DNA from: Beta vulgaris subsp. vulgaris
Taxonomy: Eukaryota; Streptophyta; Magnoliopsida; Caryophyllales; Amaranthaceae
Length of the DNA: 64,000 nt
Reading direction: 5' to 3'
Assembly: GCF_026745355.1 (NCBI RefSeq)
Contig: NC_079210.1
Location: 19,263,118-19,327,117 of the forward strand
Under the pieces are notes generated by a model. The model was not told the DNA's origin. It saw only the letters and a program-made list of their open reading frames with translations, and did not search any database. Below, piece after piece: positions 51,006 through 62,033 of this stretch. A program made the position numbers and the translations under genes. Position 1 is the stretch's first letter. Each line of letters begins with the position of its first letter.

Positions 51006-51272
51006 TAAACCTACTAGAACTAGGAAAGCTTAAAGATAAAAGATATCTTCCTAAAGATAACTTCTAAGCACACGCCTAAACCTAATTAATCCACACGCCT
51101 AATTAAATAAATACTACTTATTAAGACTCCATGATAAGGAATTAGACTCCTACTCATAATAGGATTCCTTTATCATTTAAACATTTACTTAAAATAAACT
51201 GAAATAAAACCCTACTTTATATAGAATCCTAACAGAACTAGAATTCTATATAATTATTACTCTATTATATCA
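51006..51272 (-). repeat. Partial LTR, older copy, minus strand
   Basis: U3 part of an LTR of the nested-element family, cut by the gap and ending at the outer terminus CTATTATATCA. It differs from the two copies to its right by about ten changes in 130 bp (for example CTAATTAATCCACACGCC), so it is an independent older copy. The sequence that once flanked it appears to continue at 52536 after the palindromic insertion. Confidence 0.8.
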
Positions 51273-51276
51273 TATA

Positions 51277-52535
51277 TGATATAATAGAGTAATAATTATA
51301 TAGAATTCTAGTTCTGTTAGGATTCTATATAAAGTAGGGTTTTATTTTCAGTTTATTTTAAGTAAATGTTTAAATGATAAAGGAATCCTATTATGAGTAG
51401 GAGTCTAATTCCTTATCATGGAGTCTTAATAAGTAGTATTTATTTATGTTAGGCGTGTGAAGTAGTTAGGTTTAGGCGTGTGATTAGGAAGTTATCTTTT
51501 AGAAGATATCTTTATCTTTAAGCTTTCCTAGTTCTAGTAGGTTTAGGAAATCTTGTATTATAAATACTTGTTTTCGGCCATATAATAGTTAGTTGATGTT
51601 TTGTGAGTTTAACCTATTCCTTGTGGAATTAAAGTTTTAGGAGTGAATCCAAAGTTTAAGCAGTGAATGCAAACCCAGTTATTATCAAACCTTGGTTAGG
51701 AGTTGATAATTTCATATCCTTGATCTTCATGTGCGTGATGCATAGGAATTTCGAACCTATCTCTTGAATTAACATTCAAGATTCATTTTCTTTATTAAAG
51801 AATCCATCAAGAAACAATAACAAAATCCATTCTTTCATTCAAGAAACCATAAAGAACCTATCTTTAAATCAAGAACTTAAATATAGCCTTCAATTTCACA
51901 TCAATTGATGTGAAATTGAAGGCTATATTTAAGTTCTTGATTTAAAGATAGGTTCTTTATGGTTTCTTGAATGAAAGAATGGATTTTGTTATTGTTTCTT
52001 GATGGATTCTTTAATAAAGAAAATGAATCTTGAATGTTAATTCAAGAGATAGGTTCGAAATTCCTATGCATCACGCACATGAAGATCAAGGATATGAAAT
52101 TATCAACTCCTAACCAAGGTTTGATAATAACTGGGTTTGCATTCACTGCTTAAACTTTGGATTCACTCCTAAAACTTTAATTCCACAAGGAATAGGTTAA
52201 ACTCACAAAACATCAACTAACTATTATTATGGCCGAAAACAAGTATTTATAATACAAGATTTCCTAAACCTACTAGAACTAGGAAAGCTTAAAGATAAAA
52301 GATATCTTCTAAAAGATAACTTCCTAATCACACGCCTAAACCTAACTACTTCACACGCCTAACATAAAATAAATACTACTTATTAAGACTCCATGATAAG
52401 GAATTAGACTCCTACTCATAATAGGATTCCTTTATCATTTAAACATTTACTTAAAATAAACTGAAAATAAAACCCTACTTTATATAGAATCCTAACAGAA
52501 CTAGAATTCTATATAATTATTACTCTATTATATCA
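51277..52535. mobile_element. Palindromic LTR-LTR insertion with U3 termini on both sides
   Basis: A plus-strand LTR (51277-51903, 627 bp, TGATATAATAG to TTTCACATCA) is joined through the two bases AT to a minus-strand LTR (51906-52535, 630 bp). The junction reads CACATCAATTGATGTG. The arms are almost identical, with only a few indels (GCCATATAATAG against GCCATAATAATAG, and one base near GATATCTTTATC). Both outer ends are LTR starts, and the whole is flanked by ATATA (51272-51276 and 52536-52540). The breakpoints coincide with LTR termini, which favours an integrated aberrant cDNA over a random fold-back. An assembly artefact beside a gap remains possible. Confidence 0.78.
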
Positions 52536-52540
52536 ATATA

Positions 52541-52780
52541 TTAAAAATATAATTATTTATTAGGAATAATTATAAAAAAGTAATTAATGATCAGGAATAA
52601 TTAATTGCGATTCTAAAAAACGGGCTTTAAAAATACAATTAATTATCATGAATAATTACTTGGGTTTCTAAAACTGAATTTGGAATAAATAAATAGACTA
52701 TATGTTCTAAAAATTATTTTGGGGTTAGCTTGTTGAATTGTTCTTCCTTTGATGACACCAATTAGGACAAAAATATGTTT
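52541..52780. other. AT-rich spacer
   Basis: About 240 bp of AT-rich sequence with degenerate internal repeats (GGAATAATTA motifs, and GATTCTAAAAAACGGG against GTTTCTAAAACTG). No gene or element end is recognised. It appears to be the target into which both the LTR palindrome and the Tat element inserted. Confidence 0.6.
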
Positions 52781-53252
52781 TGTATGGGGGCTGACTAAGT
52801 TCCATACCGGTCTAATTAAACCTGACGGTTATACCGGTCTAACCACGGATAGCGTTCTGTGGGCTTAAGTCTAAGGGCTTGGGCGTGATCCAATCCACCT
52901 CATCAGTGCCTACGGGCCTAAAAGATATACTTTTGATAGAAGATAAGAATATATCCTAAGGGAATATTCTTAAGGATATCTCCCCCAAATATCGAGTCCA
53001 ACCCAGACATGGTCTTATTCGGGTCCCTATAAATAATCCATTGATCTGAGTCATAAGGTATGTTCACGAATCCCAATACATTCTACTTGAGAGCTACCGG
53101 TTTTACCAAATACCGACTTAGGCATCGGAAGGGCGTTCCTCGGATCAACCCCCGAGGTTAGTTTACGTGTTCTTTCTTGCAGGAACTCAAACCGATTCGA
53201 GTGACTACGAGGCATACCGGTTTGTACCCTAAACTTGTCCCATACTGGAACA
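52781..53252 (+). repeat. Probable 5' LTR of the Tat element
   Basis: Proposed from TGTATGGGGGCTGAC to ATACTGGAACA (472 bp), with a TATA box inside and a primer-site-like sequence after it. The right boundary follows from the ATTGG motif. The left boundary is a guess from the TG start and the change in composition at 52781; no second copy is in the window to prove it. Confidence 0.55.
53028..53037 (+). promoter_or_regulatory. TATA box of the Tat 5' LTR
   Basis: CTATAAATAA follows a pyrimidine-rich stretch (CTCCCCCAAATATC) and lies about 225 bp before the LTR end, a normal position for the LTR promoter. Confidence 0.55.
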
Positions 53253-53253
53253 A

Positions 53254-53271
53254 TTGGGGCTAGAAGGAGGG
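53254..53271 (+). promoter_or_regulatory. Candidate primer-binding site of the Tat element
   Basis: TTGGGGCTAGAAGGAGGG follows the proposed LTR end. Tat elements usually have TTGGCGCCGTCTGTGGGG-like sites here; the TTGG start and G-rich end match but the middle does not, so this is a diverged site at best. Confidence 0.4.
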
Positions 53272-53319
53272 GCGAACAATACCTTGTAGTCAAAGCCATT
53301 TCTTGCAAACAAAACCCTC

Positions 53320-54847
53320 ATGGATCCTAAGCAGCAATTTGGGATGCCGGAAACGGACGAAAACAATGTTCCCATTGAGAAAGCGCCCCCCAGGATTCTC
53401 AACCTCGCTGCCGGCTACTAGGCAAAGCCGGCCACCCACTGACAAAGGTAGAAAAACTCCTGAGACTCCCCAGGAGGACATCTTCCACACTCTGCAAAAC
53501 ATGTTCACCCCAGAACAACATAAGAGTGCAGCGGAAGTGTTCCAGGCGATGGCTAGTGGCACCCCACCGACCAGTCCCTCGGCTAAGCGACCTATGAGCA
53601 CAGCCCACAGCCCAGTGAGAAAACCCCGCTCACTGTGGACGGGCCGCCAGGGAGAGCGAGACCGGCAGGATTAGGATCAGGTGGCCAACTCTAAAACTCC
53701 CACAGAGCATATGGGGAATGAAGAAGAAGAGGAGGAGGAGGCGCAGGACACGGAGGTTCAGCAGCAATCCTCTCATCAAAGAAAAGGGAACGAATATCGG
53801 CGTATGGCACCGCTATCTTTGCGGAATTCACCATTCTCTACTGCCATCCTTCAGGAGCCCATGGAGAAAATAAAAATGCCAACATGTAAGTATGACGGCA
53901 GAACAGATCCGGAGGACCACATATCAGCCTATGAGGGACACATGTTGTTATACACCGACACTGACTCGGTGTAGTATAAGGTGTTTTCCGCTACATTGAC
54001 GGGGCTAGGGCAAACATGGTTCAAAAGCATACCGCCGGCAACGATTTTCGACTTCCGACAGCTTACATCAATGTTTGTCACACACTTCGTTAGCAACAAT
54101 CGAAGGGAAAAAACCACCGGCGAGCTGATGTCGGTCAAGCAGGGAGAGACAAAAAGCTTAAGGGACTATGTCGGACGCTTTAACGCCGAGGCTGTCACCA
54201 TCTCGACCCTCCAGCAGGAAGTCGCCGTCTTGGCTCTCATGACGGGACTGAAGGAAGGGACTCCCTTCAGCAACTATCTTGGCCGGAAGAAGTTAACCAG
54301 CCTCACAGAAGTTTTAGGCAAGGCCAACGATTATATCCGGGGAGAGGTGTTTGACAATGCCTCAAACACTAAGAGGCCTGCAGCAGAGGAAAAGGATAAA
54401 GAAAAAGACCGTAAAGAAGATAAATATCGGAAAGATAAAAAGTCGGACGCCTCCAATAGAAGAGAAGAGAATAATTCTGTGAAAAAGGGGCATGAAGGCC
54501 GACCAGACAAGTACCACAATTACACTCCTCTCACAACATCCCGTGCCCAAATATATGAGCTGCACAAAGATGACAACAAGTGGCGTAGGCCTCGGAAAAT
54601 GTTTTACAAAGGCCAGGATAAGTCAAAATGGTGCGAGTTCCACAAGGATCACGGCCATATAACTGAAGACTGCAAAGACCTAAAGGACAGGATCGAGACC
54701 TCATTAGAAGAGGATACTTCACCCAGTACCAAGCGAGGGTCGAAAGCAAGTCTCCATCCTAGGAGGATGAAGATGGAAATAGACGGCCAGTTAAAGACAG
54801 GATCACTGAAACCCATGTCATATCAGGAGGACCGACCAGGGGGGTAG
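53320..54847 (+). pseudogene. Gag of the Tat element
   Basis: Gag forms the particle that packages element RNA. The best start is ATG 53320 (MDPKQQFGMPETDENN), which stops after about 35 codons; the frame then shifts and continues from about 53440 (TPETPQEDIFHTLQNMF). TAG codons at about 53672 and 53972 break it. The capsid domain is clear: EKIKMPTCKYDGRTDPEDHI, LGQTWFKSIPP, FVSNNRREKTTGELMSVKQ and RDYVGRFNAEA. A lysine/glutamate-rich linker follows, then the Tat-type knuckle CEFHKDHGHITEDC, where His replaces the second Cys. The stop at 54845 and a further frameshift separate it from protease. It is not translatable. Confidence 0.9.
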
Positions 54848-54869
54848 CATACATGGTGCCAAAGCCAGT

Positions 54870-56478
54870 TTGAAGGAAGTTAGGCACCAAGTAAACTTCA
54901 ACAACGCAGGAAAATGGCCGGCACCTCCAGCCATGCCATCAATGCTTTTTACGAAGGAGGATGCCAGGGGGATAGTCTACCCCCATGACGACCCCCTGGT
55001 AATATCTCTGCGGATATCAACCACAATGGTTCATCGCGTGCTGGTGGACGGGGGAAGTTCTGCAAATATACTATATAAAGAGACATTTGAAAAAATGGGC
55101 TTTGAAGCCTCAAGCCTAAAGCCGATCTCATACCCAATTATCGGTTTCACAGGAGCCTCTGTAGTTCCAGAGGGAACCATCAAGCTGGCCGTCAAACTAG
55201 GGGAAGGGGCTCACTCTAGAGACCTGCTAGTAGAGTTCCTAGTGGTTAATGTACCGGCAGCGTACAACGCCATCATAGGACGACCTCTGATCCATGACGC
55301 TCAAGCCGTCGTTTCAACTTACCACCTCACAATGGTATATACCTCAAATGACGGCAACCCCGAGAAACTCCGAGGAAACCAGGAGTCGGCAAGGTCATGC
55401 TATCTGACGGCTCTCAGGCACTCTGACCATAAGCGACCTGCTGAAACGCCACCGTCAGAAAGAAAGAAGCGCCGGCTAGAAAACAAGGCCAAAAAGGACC
55501 TTTCAATGGAGAATTTCGAGGGAAGGCTGGCAGATCTGTCGAGACCTAGCCCAGAAGGAGAAACGGAGGAAATAAGCCTAGAGCTGGAAAGGCCGAGCAG
55601 GACTGTGAAGATTGGTGCAGATTTGACAGAGGAGGTAAAAGTAAACTTGATTTCCTTATTGAGAGACCATGCCGACATATTCGCTTTCTCTGCGGATGAG
55701 ATGCCGGGCATTGATCCAGAGTTCATGGTGCACCGTTTTAATGTGAACGAAGATGTAAGACCGGTAAAGCAAAAGAAGCGTAACTTTTCCAGCGAAAAGA
55801 ACGCAGCCATCAAGGAAGAGGTCGACAAACTGCTGGCAGCGGATTTCATCGAGCCCTGCGACTATCCTGAATGGCTTGCAAACGTGGTCATGGTAAAGAA
55901 AGCAAACGGCTCCTGGCGAATCTGTGTTGACTTCACAGACCTCAACAAAGCTTGCCCTAAGGATTGTTACCCGTTACCCAGAATAGACCAGCTGGTAGAC
56001 TCTACAAGCGGGCACGCTTTACTTAGCTTCATGGACGCCTTCTCCAGGTACCATAAAATCAGCCTGTTAGAATCCGATAGGAACAAAGCAGCCTTCATCA
56101 CAGAGGCCGGGGTATATTCGTACAAAGCCATGCCCTTTTGGCTCAAAAATGCCGGTGCTACTTACCAAAAACTGGTGGATAAAATCTTCGAGCACCAAAA
56201 GGGCCGGAATGTCGAGGTATATGTGGACGACATCATAGTTAAGAGCCTCACTGAAGAAGCACACGTTGTTGACCTTGCAGAGACCTTCACTACATTGCGA
56301 AAGTACCAAATGAAGCTAAACCCCAAAAAATGTGTATTTGGGGTAAGATCCGGCAAGTTCCTGGGATTCATGGTAAGTGAGAGAGGCATTGACGCCAATA
56401 CAGATAAGGTTAAAGCCATCAACGACCTCCCGGAGCCGAAGAGCATCCGAGATATTCAGAAATTGACGGGAAGAATGA
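54870..56478 (+). pseudogene. Protease and reverse transcriptase of the Tat element
   Basis: Open for 564 codons to 56564, with the last 27 or so out of frame after a small deletion near 56478. There is no ATG because it is part of a polyprotein. The aspartic protease active site is LVDGGSSANIL (residues 58-68) and NAIIGRPL (residues 133-140). RT follows from about residue 290: FIEPCDYPEWLANVVMVKK, GSWRICVDFTDLNKACPKD, LLSFMDAFSRYHKI, AGVYSYKAMPFWLKNAGATY and the catalytic YVDDIIV at residues 451-457, then FLGFMVSERGI. Changes from the family norm are FSRYHKI (usually FSGYNQI) and MPFWLKN (usually MPFGLKN). This is the longest open frame of the window and the best evidence for the Tat lineage. 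Confidence 0.93.
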
Positions 56479-56854
56479 GAAAGCCCTACCGTTCTTTAAA
56501 ATCCTTAGAGGCAACAAAAAGTTTGAGTGGGGAGATGAGCAGAAGCAGGCTTTCGAGGAGGTGAAGGCACACTTTAAAAAGCTACCGACAATCACTCGAC
56601 CAGATCTGGGGGATAAGTTACAGCTCTATGTGTCGGTCTCACAGAAAACGGTAGCGGCCGTATTGTTGGTGAACAAGAAAGGGCAGCAGAGTCCCATATA
56701 CTTCGTCAGCCATGTACTGATTGGAGCAGAGCAAAGATATATATGAGCTGCTGGAAAAGATGGCGTATGCCGTCCTGATCGCAGCAAGAAAGCTACGACC
56801 GTATTTTGACTCCCATACCGTCCAAGTGCTCACCAATCAACCTCTGGAAAAAGC
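56479..56854 (+). pseudogene. RNase H (first part) of the Tat element
   Basis: Connection and RNase H domain after RT, in a shifted frame because a dozen residues are missing at about 56478. Motifs are FFKILRGNKKFEWGDEQKQA, LQLYVSVSQKTVAAVLLV and SPIYFVSHVL. The usual Asp-like position in the first motif is not kept. A second frameshift lies near 56745 (RYI followed by ELLEKMAYAVL). The domain is cut at 56854 by the solo LTR and resumes at 59267. Confidence 0.85.
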
Positions 56855-59261
56855 TGTAATACCCCGAACTTTTAACTAATTTTATTATTTACTAATTGTG
56901 TTTATTAGCTTGATTGTGTCCTAAATTTTTTCATAACCATCATTGTTAAGATTATTTTCTAAAAGATGGTTACTTTAATTACTTTAGAAGCAATGTTTGT
57001 TGTGGCAATACTTATATATATATAGTTTTAATATTTTCCTAAAAATGGAAATCACCATGACCACACAACTCATCTTCTTCCTCAAGCTTCATGACCTTGC
57101 TCTCCAAGGCTTCTAGAACACCTTGCTCCCCAAGTATTCTTCACCATTAAGTCTTAATTAGTTTAATGGAGTTTTTGTTCCTAAAACCACTTTAAATAGT
57201 GTGTTAATTTCACCATTTTTCATCCACTTGAAAATTACAAACTATAACCACAACCTCCATTTACACCATCAAATAAAAATCTGAATTTCCATTTATGTGT
57301 CTTATTCTTTTTGAGTACCCATGAATGGCCCTAAATACCCACTCTCTTTCTCCTTTAATTTTAGGTTGTCGTACTGTTTTTCCCCAATATCGTCTTCTTA
57401 AAATCAGAATCTGCATATACTTCCTTCATGAAAGGTGTAGATCGTGAAAAGTTATTGAATTTAGACCTAAATATCATCTGATTCGGAGTTCGGACTAAAG
57501 AGTTAGACCCTCTGTAAGTTTATATTGTTCTAAGGTCCATTTTACTTCACAAAATAATCATACAACCTAATTATATAGTTTAAAAGAGATTGACATAGTC
57601 ATTATTACTACACCTTAACTATATAAATGGTGTTTTTGATTAATAAAATTATAGTTTCATGCTCACATAGTTATTACTTAAGTTTATGTACTATAAGTAC
57701 TAATTAAGTAAACTTGGATTATAAGTATAATGTTAGTAAGCTTAAAGTATAATTATAGTCCCACTTTTAGCTTAATGATATGACTATCACTTCTTAAGTT
57801 GTAGATTAAATAAGTCACTTATACATGGGTATCAATTAGTATGAAATATCACTAATACAAGTTTGAGTTTAACAATGAGTTAGATATCACTTTACTATTA
57901 AAAGTCTAATTAAAATATGAAAGTTCTATAATCTTACCTTCAAGTCATTAAACATGAATTTCCATGAATCTTATAAGTAGTGGTTATTACTAATTAAATA
58001 GTTTTACATAAGTTAGTGACCAAGTTACTAAATTCAGGAATTATAGTTTAAGTAATAAATGGTGATAATGAGGTTTCATAACTATTAATTTTAGAAACTC
58101 ACTATTAAGTTATATTAAAGTACTTCATATAATGGACACATGATGCCATGATGGAAATGGATCATAGAGTTTAAAGTTCTAGAATAAAATATTAATAAGT
58201 CATCTTTTATTAATCCTTGAATAGATTAGAAAGGAAAGAGATATTACAAGCCTCCCCCGGCTATCAAGTATAATAATCGCGACTCGAGGTAACGTCTACT
58301 GCTAACACCCGCACTCCCCTTCTAACTACGTTTTATGACGCTTTTACATAATATTTTGATGATATGTATTTATGGATTGCGGGATATGAAATGTTTTGCT
58401 AAATGATGTTTATGATGATAAATTGGTTTCATGATGCTTAAGAGATGTTTTATGACATAAATATAAAAATAACGAAACATGATAAATGAAAGTGAAAGAT
58501 GGTTTATGGCAGTACTATGTTCTCTGGGCCGTGCACTTGTCATTCTGTTATATGGCGGCAACGCCACCTTCTGATGGGGGACAACATCCTCGGTGGTACC
58601 CGCACTATGTTTGGCATTATATGCCACCTTCTGATGGGGGACAAGGGTCCTCGGTGGCTTTGTCTTATGTTATGATGGCCATATGCCACCTTCTGATGGG
58701 GGACAAAGGTCCTCGGTGGCTTTGCCTTATGTTATGATGTATGGCTTTATGCCACCTTCTGATGGGGGACATATGTCCTCGGTGGCTTAGCCTTCTGTTG
58801 TACTCGCCAAATAACCAAAAGAAGATTTCTGATAATTAATATGATATAATGCTGAATTACAATACGTATCTTTCTTTTAAATCCCTGATATGAATTGCGA
58901 AATGGTTTAACTATATTCTCCCCTCTCTGTTTGCAAATAAAATGAGTTGAAATGAATTTACGATGTTAGAGTAGTATGTTACTGGGCCTCGGCTCATGAC
59001 GTTTTGTTTTCTGTTTTAGGTATGGCAAAGCATATGCAAGGGTGATATTATGGATTATGTTGATGTAACTCTACACATATTTGGGATGTTTAGAATACTA
59101 TGTATTATGAGTAATCATTATTACTCTACTTGAGAGTTTGTATATTTTTAGAGATCATTTTAAGGCTATTATTTTATTTATGGGCCCATAACCCACAGCT
59201 TAAGTTCTGTTTCCGCTGCCAATCATGAGTAATTAAGGTTATGAATTCTCGAGGTGTTACA
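56855..59261. mobile_element. Solo LTR, 2407 bp, Tekay/Del-like
   Basis: Inserted in the RNase H coding sequence with the target duplication AAAGC (56850-56854 and 59262-59266). It starts TGTAATACCCCGAAC and ends TCGAGGTGTTACA, imperfect inverted ends. Long LTRs beginning TGTAACACCCC are typical of plant Tekay/Del chromoviruses. There is no primer site, purine tract or coding motif inside, so it is a solo LTR left by LTR-LTR recombination. Removing it with one AAAGC copy restores the RNase H frame (PLEKA then LHKLD). The orientation is not settled. It contains a minisatellite. Confidence 0.88.
58563..58790. repeat. 60-66-bp minisatellite in the solo LTR
   Basis: Four tandem copies start with GCCACCTTCTGATGGGGGAC at 58563, 58623, 58685 and 58751. 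Each copy contains GCCACC and, about 25 bp later, GGTGGC (GGTGGT in the first), so each can form a hairpin with a 6-bp GC stem. The copies differ by a few bases and in spacer length. Confidence 0.9.
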
Positions 59262-60054
59262 AAAGCTCTACACAAGCTCGATACAACCGGCAGGCTCCTC
59301 AAATGGGAAATAGAGCTATCTGAGTTCGACATTGAATACCGGTCTCGCACGGCCATCAAAGCTCAAGCACTGGCTGACTTCATAGTCGAGACTACATATA
59401 CTGAGCCAGCTGAATCCACTGGCGTCTGGAAGATAGAGGTTGACGGTTCAGCAGCCCAAAGCGGAGCTGGAGCAAGAGTAGTCATGACGTCCCCAGAAGG
59501 GGAAATCTTTGAGTATGCCATACGATTTAGCTTCAAGGCATCTAACAACGAAGCAGAATAAGAAGCAGCCCTGGCCGGACTAAGTCTGAGCATAGCGGTT
59601 GGTGCGAAAAAGATTATCATGATGACATGATCGCAATTGGTATCCAGCCAAATCGAGGGAACCTATGAAGCTCGGGAACCGGTAATGGAGAAATACCTCA
59701 ATAAGGTCAAGAGCGCGACAGCAGAATTGCAGAGTTTTGAGGTCAAACTTGTCCCAAAAACAGAAAACATGGCGGCTGATGCCCTGTCAAAGCTGGCAAG
59801 TTCGAGCGCCAGTGACAAAAAGCGAAGCGTCATGGTGGAAACCTTGGGAGAACGCAGCATAGACACGCCGGCATCAAATATCAATGTCATAGACAAAACT
59901 CCAAAGTGGTATGACGACATTGTAGCCTACAAACTGGCAGGAACCCTCCCAGAAGATAAGGTTGTGGCCCAGAAACTGAAAAAGGGACGCATCCTGGTAT
60001 TGCATATTTCAGGGCCAATTGTACAAGAAAGGGCTCTCACTCCCACTTTTAAGG
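59262..60054 (+). pseudogene. RNase H end and second (archaeal-type) RNase H of the Tat element
   Basis: The first RNase H ends with LHKLDTTGRLLKWEIELSEF and ALADFIVE. The additional RNase H of the Tat lineage follows: WKIEVDGSAAQSGAGARVV with its first catalytic Asp, then SPEGEIFEYAIRF, NNEAE with the catalytic Glu, and SQLVSSQIEGTYEA. In-frame stops are TAA at about 59559 (where NNEAEYEAA is expected) and TGA near 59628, where the catalytic Asp before SQLV should be. A linker with ENMAADALSKLAS leads to integrase. The frame is lost near 60055. Confidence 0.88.
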
Positions 60055-61130
60055 TGCGTAACAGCCCACGAGGCAACGAAGATAATTGAAGAAATTCATG
60101 AAGGGATCTGCGGGAACCATATCGGCGGAAAGGCGCTGGCATTAAAGGCATTGAGAGCAGGCTTCTACTGACTATGTATGTTGGCGGACGCCCAGGCATA
60201 CGTCAAAAAGTGTGATAAATGCCAGCGATTTGTGCTGGTAATCAACCAGCCGGCACTGACCTGCAGCCGATATTAAACCCAATCCCTTTCGCTCAGTGGG
60301 GGATGGACATAATAGGGGCCTTCACACAGGCATCCGGAGGGAGGAAGTTCCTGATTGTGGGCATTGACTAGTTCACGAAATGGATTGAGGCAAAGATAAC
60401 GGCCAGTCAGGTAAAAAAGTTTATCTGGCAAAACATCATCACTGGGTTCGGCATTCCTATGGGGATAGTGATGGATCACGGCGTCCAATTTGACTGCAGC
60501 CCTATACGCGACTTCTTACGCCCCTATAGCATTAAGTTTGCTTATTCGTCGGTTTGCCATCCTCAAAGCAATGGACAGGCAGAGGCTGCTAACAAACAGA
60601 TCCTCAACGCCCTAAAAAAGAGGCTGGACGAACTAAAGGGAGCGTGGGCCGACATGGTTCCAGCCGTGTTATGGTCAAACAGGACCACGGAAAAAGAAGC
60701 CACAGGTGAAACACCATTCTGGCTAGCTTTCGGAGTAAAGGCAGTCCTGCCGATAGAAGTGGGTTTGCCTAATTAGCGAATTCTAAATTACGAACCAGAT
60801 CTGAACGAACAGTTACACAAAGAAGACCTAGATCTTCTCCCAGAAGTGAGGCTGGCAGCAGAACTAAGATCAGCAGCATACAAGGACCGGATAAGCAAGG
60901 CCTACAACAAGCGAGTGTGAAGTCAACCCATTTCCAAGGGGGACTTCGTGCTCAGGCGAACCGCGGCAACCGGTAAGGCACACGTGGACGGTAAACTTAC
61001 CGCCAATTGGGAAGGACCATACTTGGTCAAGGAGGAAATCGTGCCCGGGTCCTACCGGTTGGAAGACATGTCGGGCAAGCTGCTAAAAAATAGTTGGAAT
61101 GCTACTGTCCTCAAAAGATACTATGCATAG
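60055..61130 (+). pseudogene. Integrase of the Tat element
   Basis: The zinc-binding domain has EEIHEGICGNHIGGKAL with its His pair and KKCDKCQRF with its Cys pair, with a TGA in place of Trp after AGFY. The core has FAQWGMDIIGAF, IVMDHGVQFD (usually TDNG) and NGQAEAANKQI, so all three D, D, E residues are present. TAG replaces the residue before FTKWIEA. Further stops follow GLPN (60774) and KRV (a TGA consistent with CGA to TGA). The C-terminal domain has KGDFVLR, ANWEGPYLV and NATVLKRYY and ends at TAG 61130. At least one frameshift lies near 60240. Confidence 0.9.
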
Positions 61131-61286
61131 TGAATATAACAGGCATTGTTGCCAGTAGGATTTAATTTTTCCTAGCATTCTTGTTTTTATCATTGTAGGC
61201 CATAAATCCGACACAGCCGGGAAGAGCCGTTTCATTTTAATAAAATGAGCATCTTCTGCATACAACTTTTTAACTGTTTAAACTTG
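61131..61286 (+). other. Spacer after integrase
   Basis: Non-coding 3' untranslated sequence of the Tat element between the integrase stop and the tandem repeats, including a T-rich patch (61165-61180). No motif is recognised. Confidence 0.5.
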
Positions 61287-61680
61287 CCGGTCAATGACCA
61301 TCATGGATCTGCCGGTTAAAGACAGACAAACACTATCATTCAGTCAATGACCTTATTGGATCTGCTGAATAAAGTGTGAAACCAGCCAATGACCTTTGTG
61401 GATCTGCCGGATAAAACAGACAAGCACTATCATTCAGTCAATGATCTTATAGGATCTGCTGAATAAAGTGTGAAACCGGTCAATGACCTTCGTGGATCTG
61501 CCGGATAAAATGGACGAGCATTATCGTTTAGTCAATGACCTTATTGGATCTGCTGAATAGAGTAAAGTGCGAAACTGGGACCTTCGTGGATCTGCCGGAT
61601 AAAGTTAAAAAAGCATTACCAATTACTCAGTCAATGACCTTAATGAATCTACTGAGTAATAGTGACTGCATCATGTTAAA
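61287..61680 (+). repeat. Tandem repeat in the Tat 3' untranslated region
   Basis: About four copies of a unit of roughly 93-95 bp. Each is built from two related halves that contain TCAATGACCTT, GGATCTGCYG and ATAAA: one half ends in GCCGG, the other in GCTGAAT. Copies start near 61287, 61382 and 61475, and then become shorter and degenerate. A decayed trace (CGATCAATGACCTTCG) occurs near 61728. Tat elements are known to carry variable tandem repeats at this position. Confidence 0.88.
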
Positions 61681-62033
61681 AGTTAATTCAGGAACCCGCG
61701 ATTAAGCTGGTTAAAATCTTGTTGTGATAACGATCAATGACCTTCGATAAGTAAGCCGGTTTAAATTAACTATAAAACAGAAACATGTAAATAATTAACA
61801 AGACGACATCAATGATTAAGGGATCTGTATTAATAGTCAAAAAGACGAATTACACTCCTAAAACAGTTGGCCACAAACGGCCAACTGCAAAACACTAATC
61901 GGTCACAGACGACCATATGTTCAGAACGATAAAGATAGTTTGGCTGCCCAAGGAAAAAGACGTTATGATCGCGAAAAGCTTGAAACCCACAAAGTGGCCC
62001 AGTACAAGAAGGGTAAGGAGGGAGGCCGTAAAT
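61681..62033. other. Spacer between tandem repeats and antisense frame
   Basis: About 350 bp of untranslated Tat sequence. It has one decayed repeat trace near 61728 and GGCCACAAACGGCCAAC near 61870, a short inverted repeat. No gene is seen. Confidence 0.5.

Noticed and set aside
49956..51033. Two open frames of about 350 codons across the gap
   Set aside because: They consist almost entirely of undetermined bases.
51277..52535. The LTR palindrome as a pure long-read fold-back artefact
   Set aside because: Not fully excluded, but the breakpoints coincide with LTR termini, the arms differ by indels and a 5-bp duplication flanks the unit, all of which a random fold-back would not give.
53290..56836. 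Minus-strand open frames opposite gag-pol of the Tat element (for example 55400-55849)
   Set aside because: They are antisense shadows of clearly recognised gag, protease and RT frames and have no domain of their own.
58370..58737. Open frames in the solo LTR
   Set aside because: They are produced by the minisatellite with its period divisible by three in part; no homology recognised.
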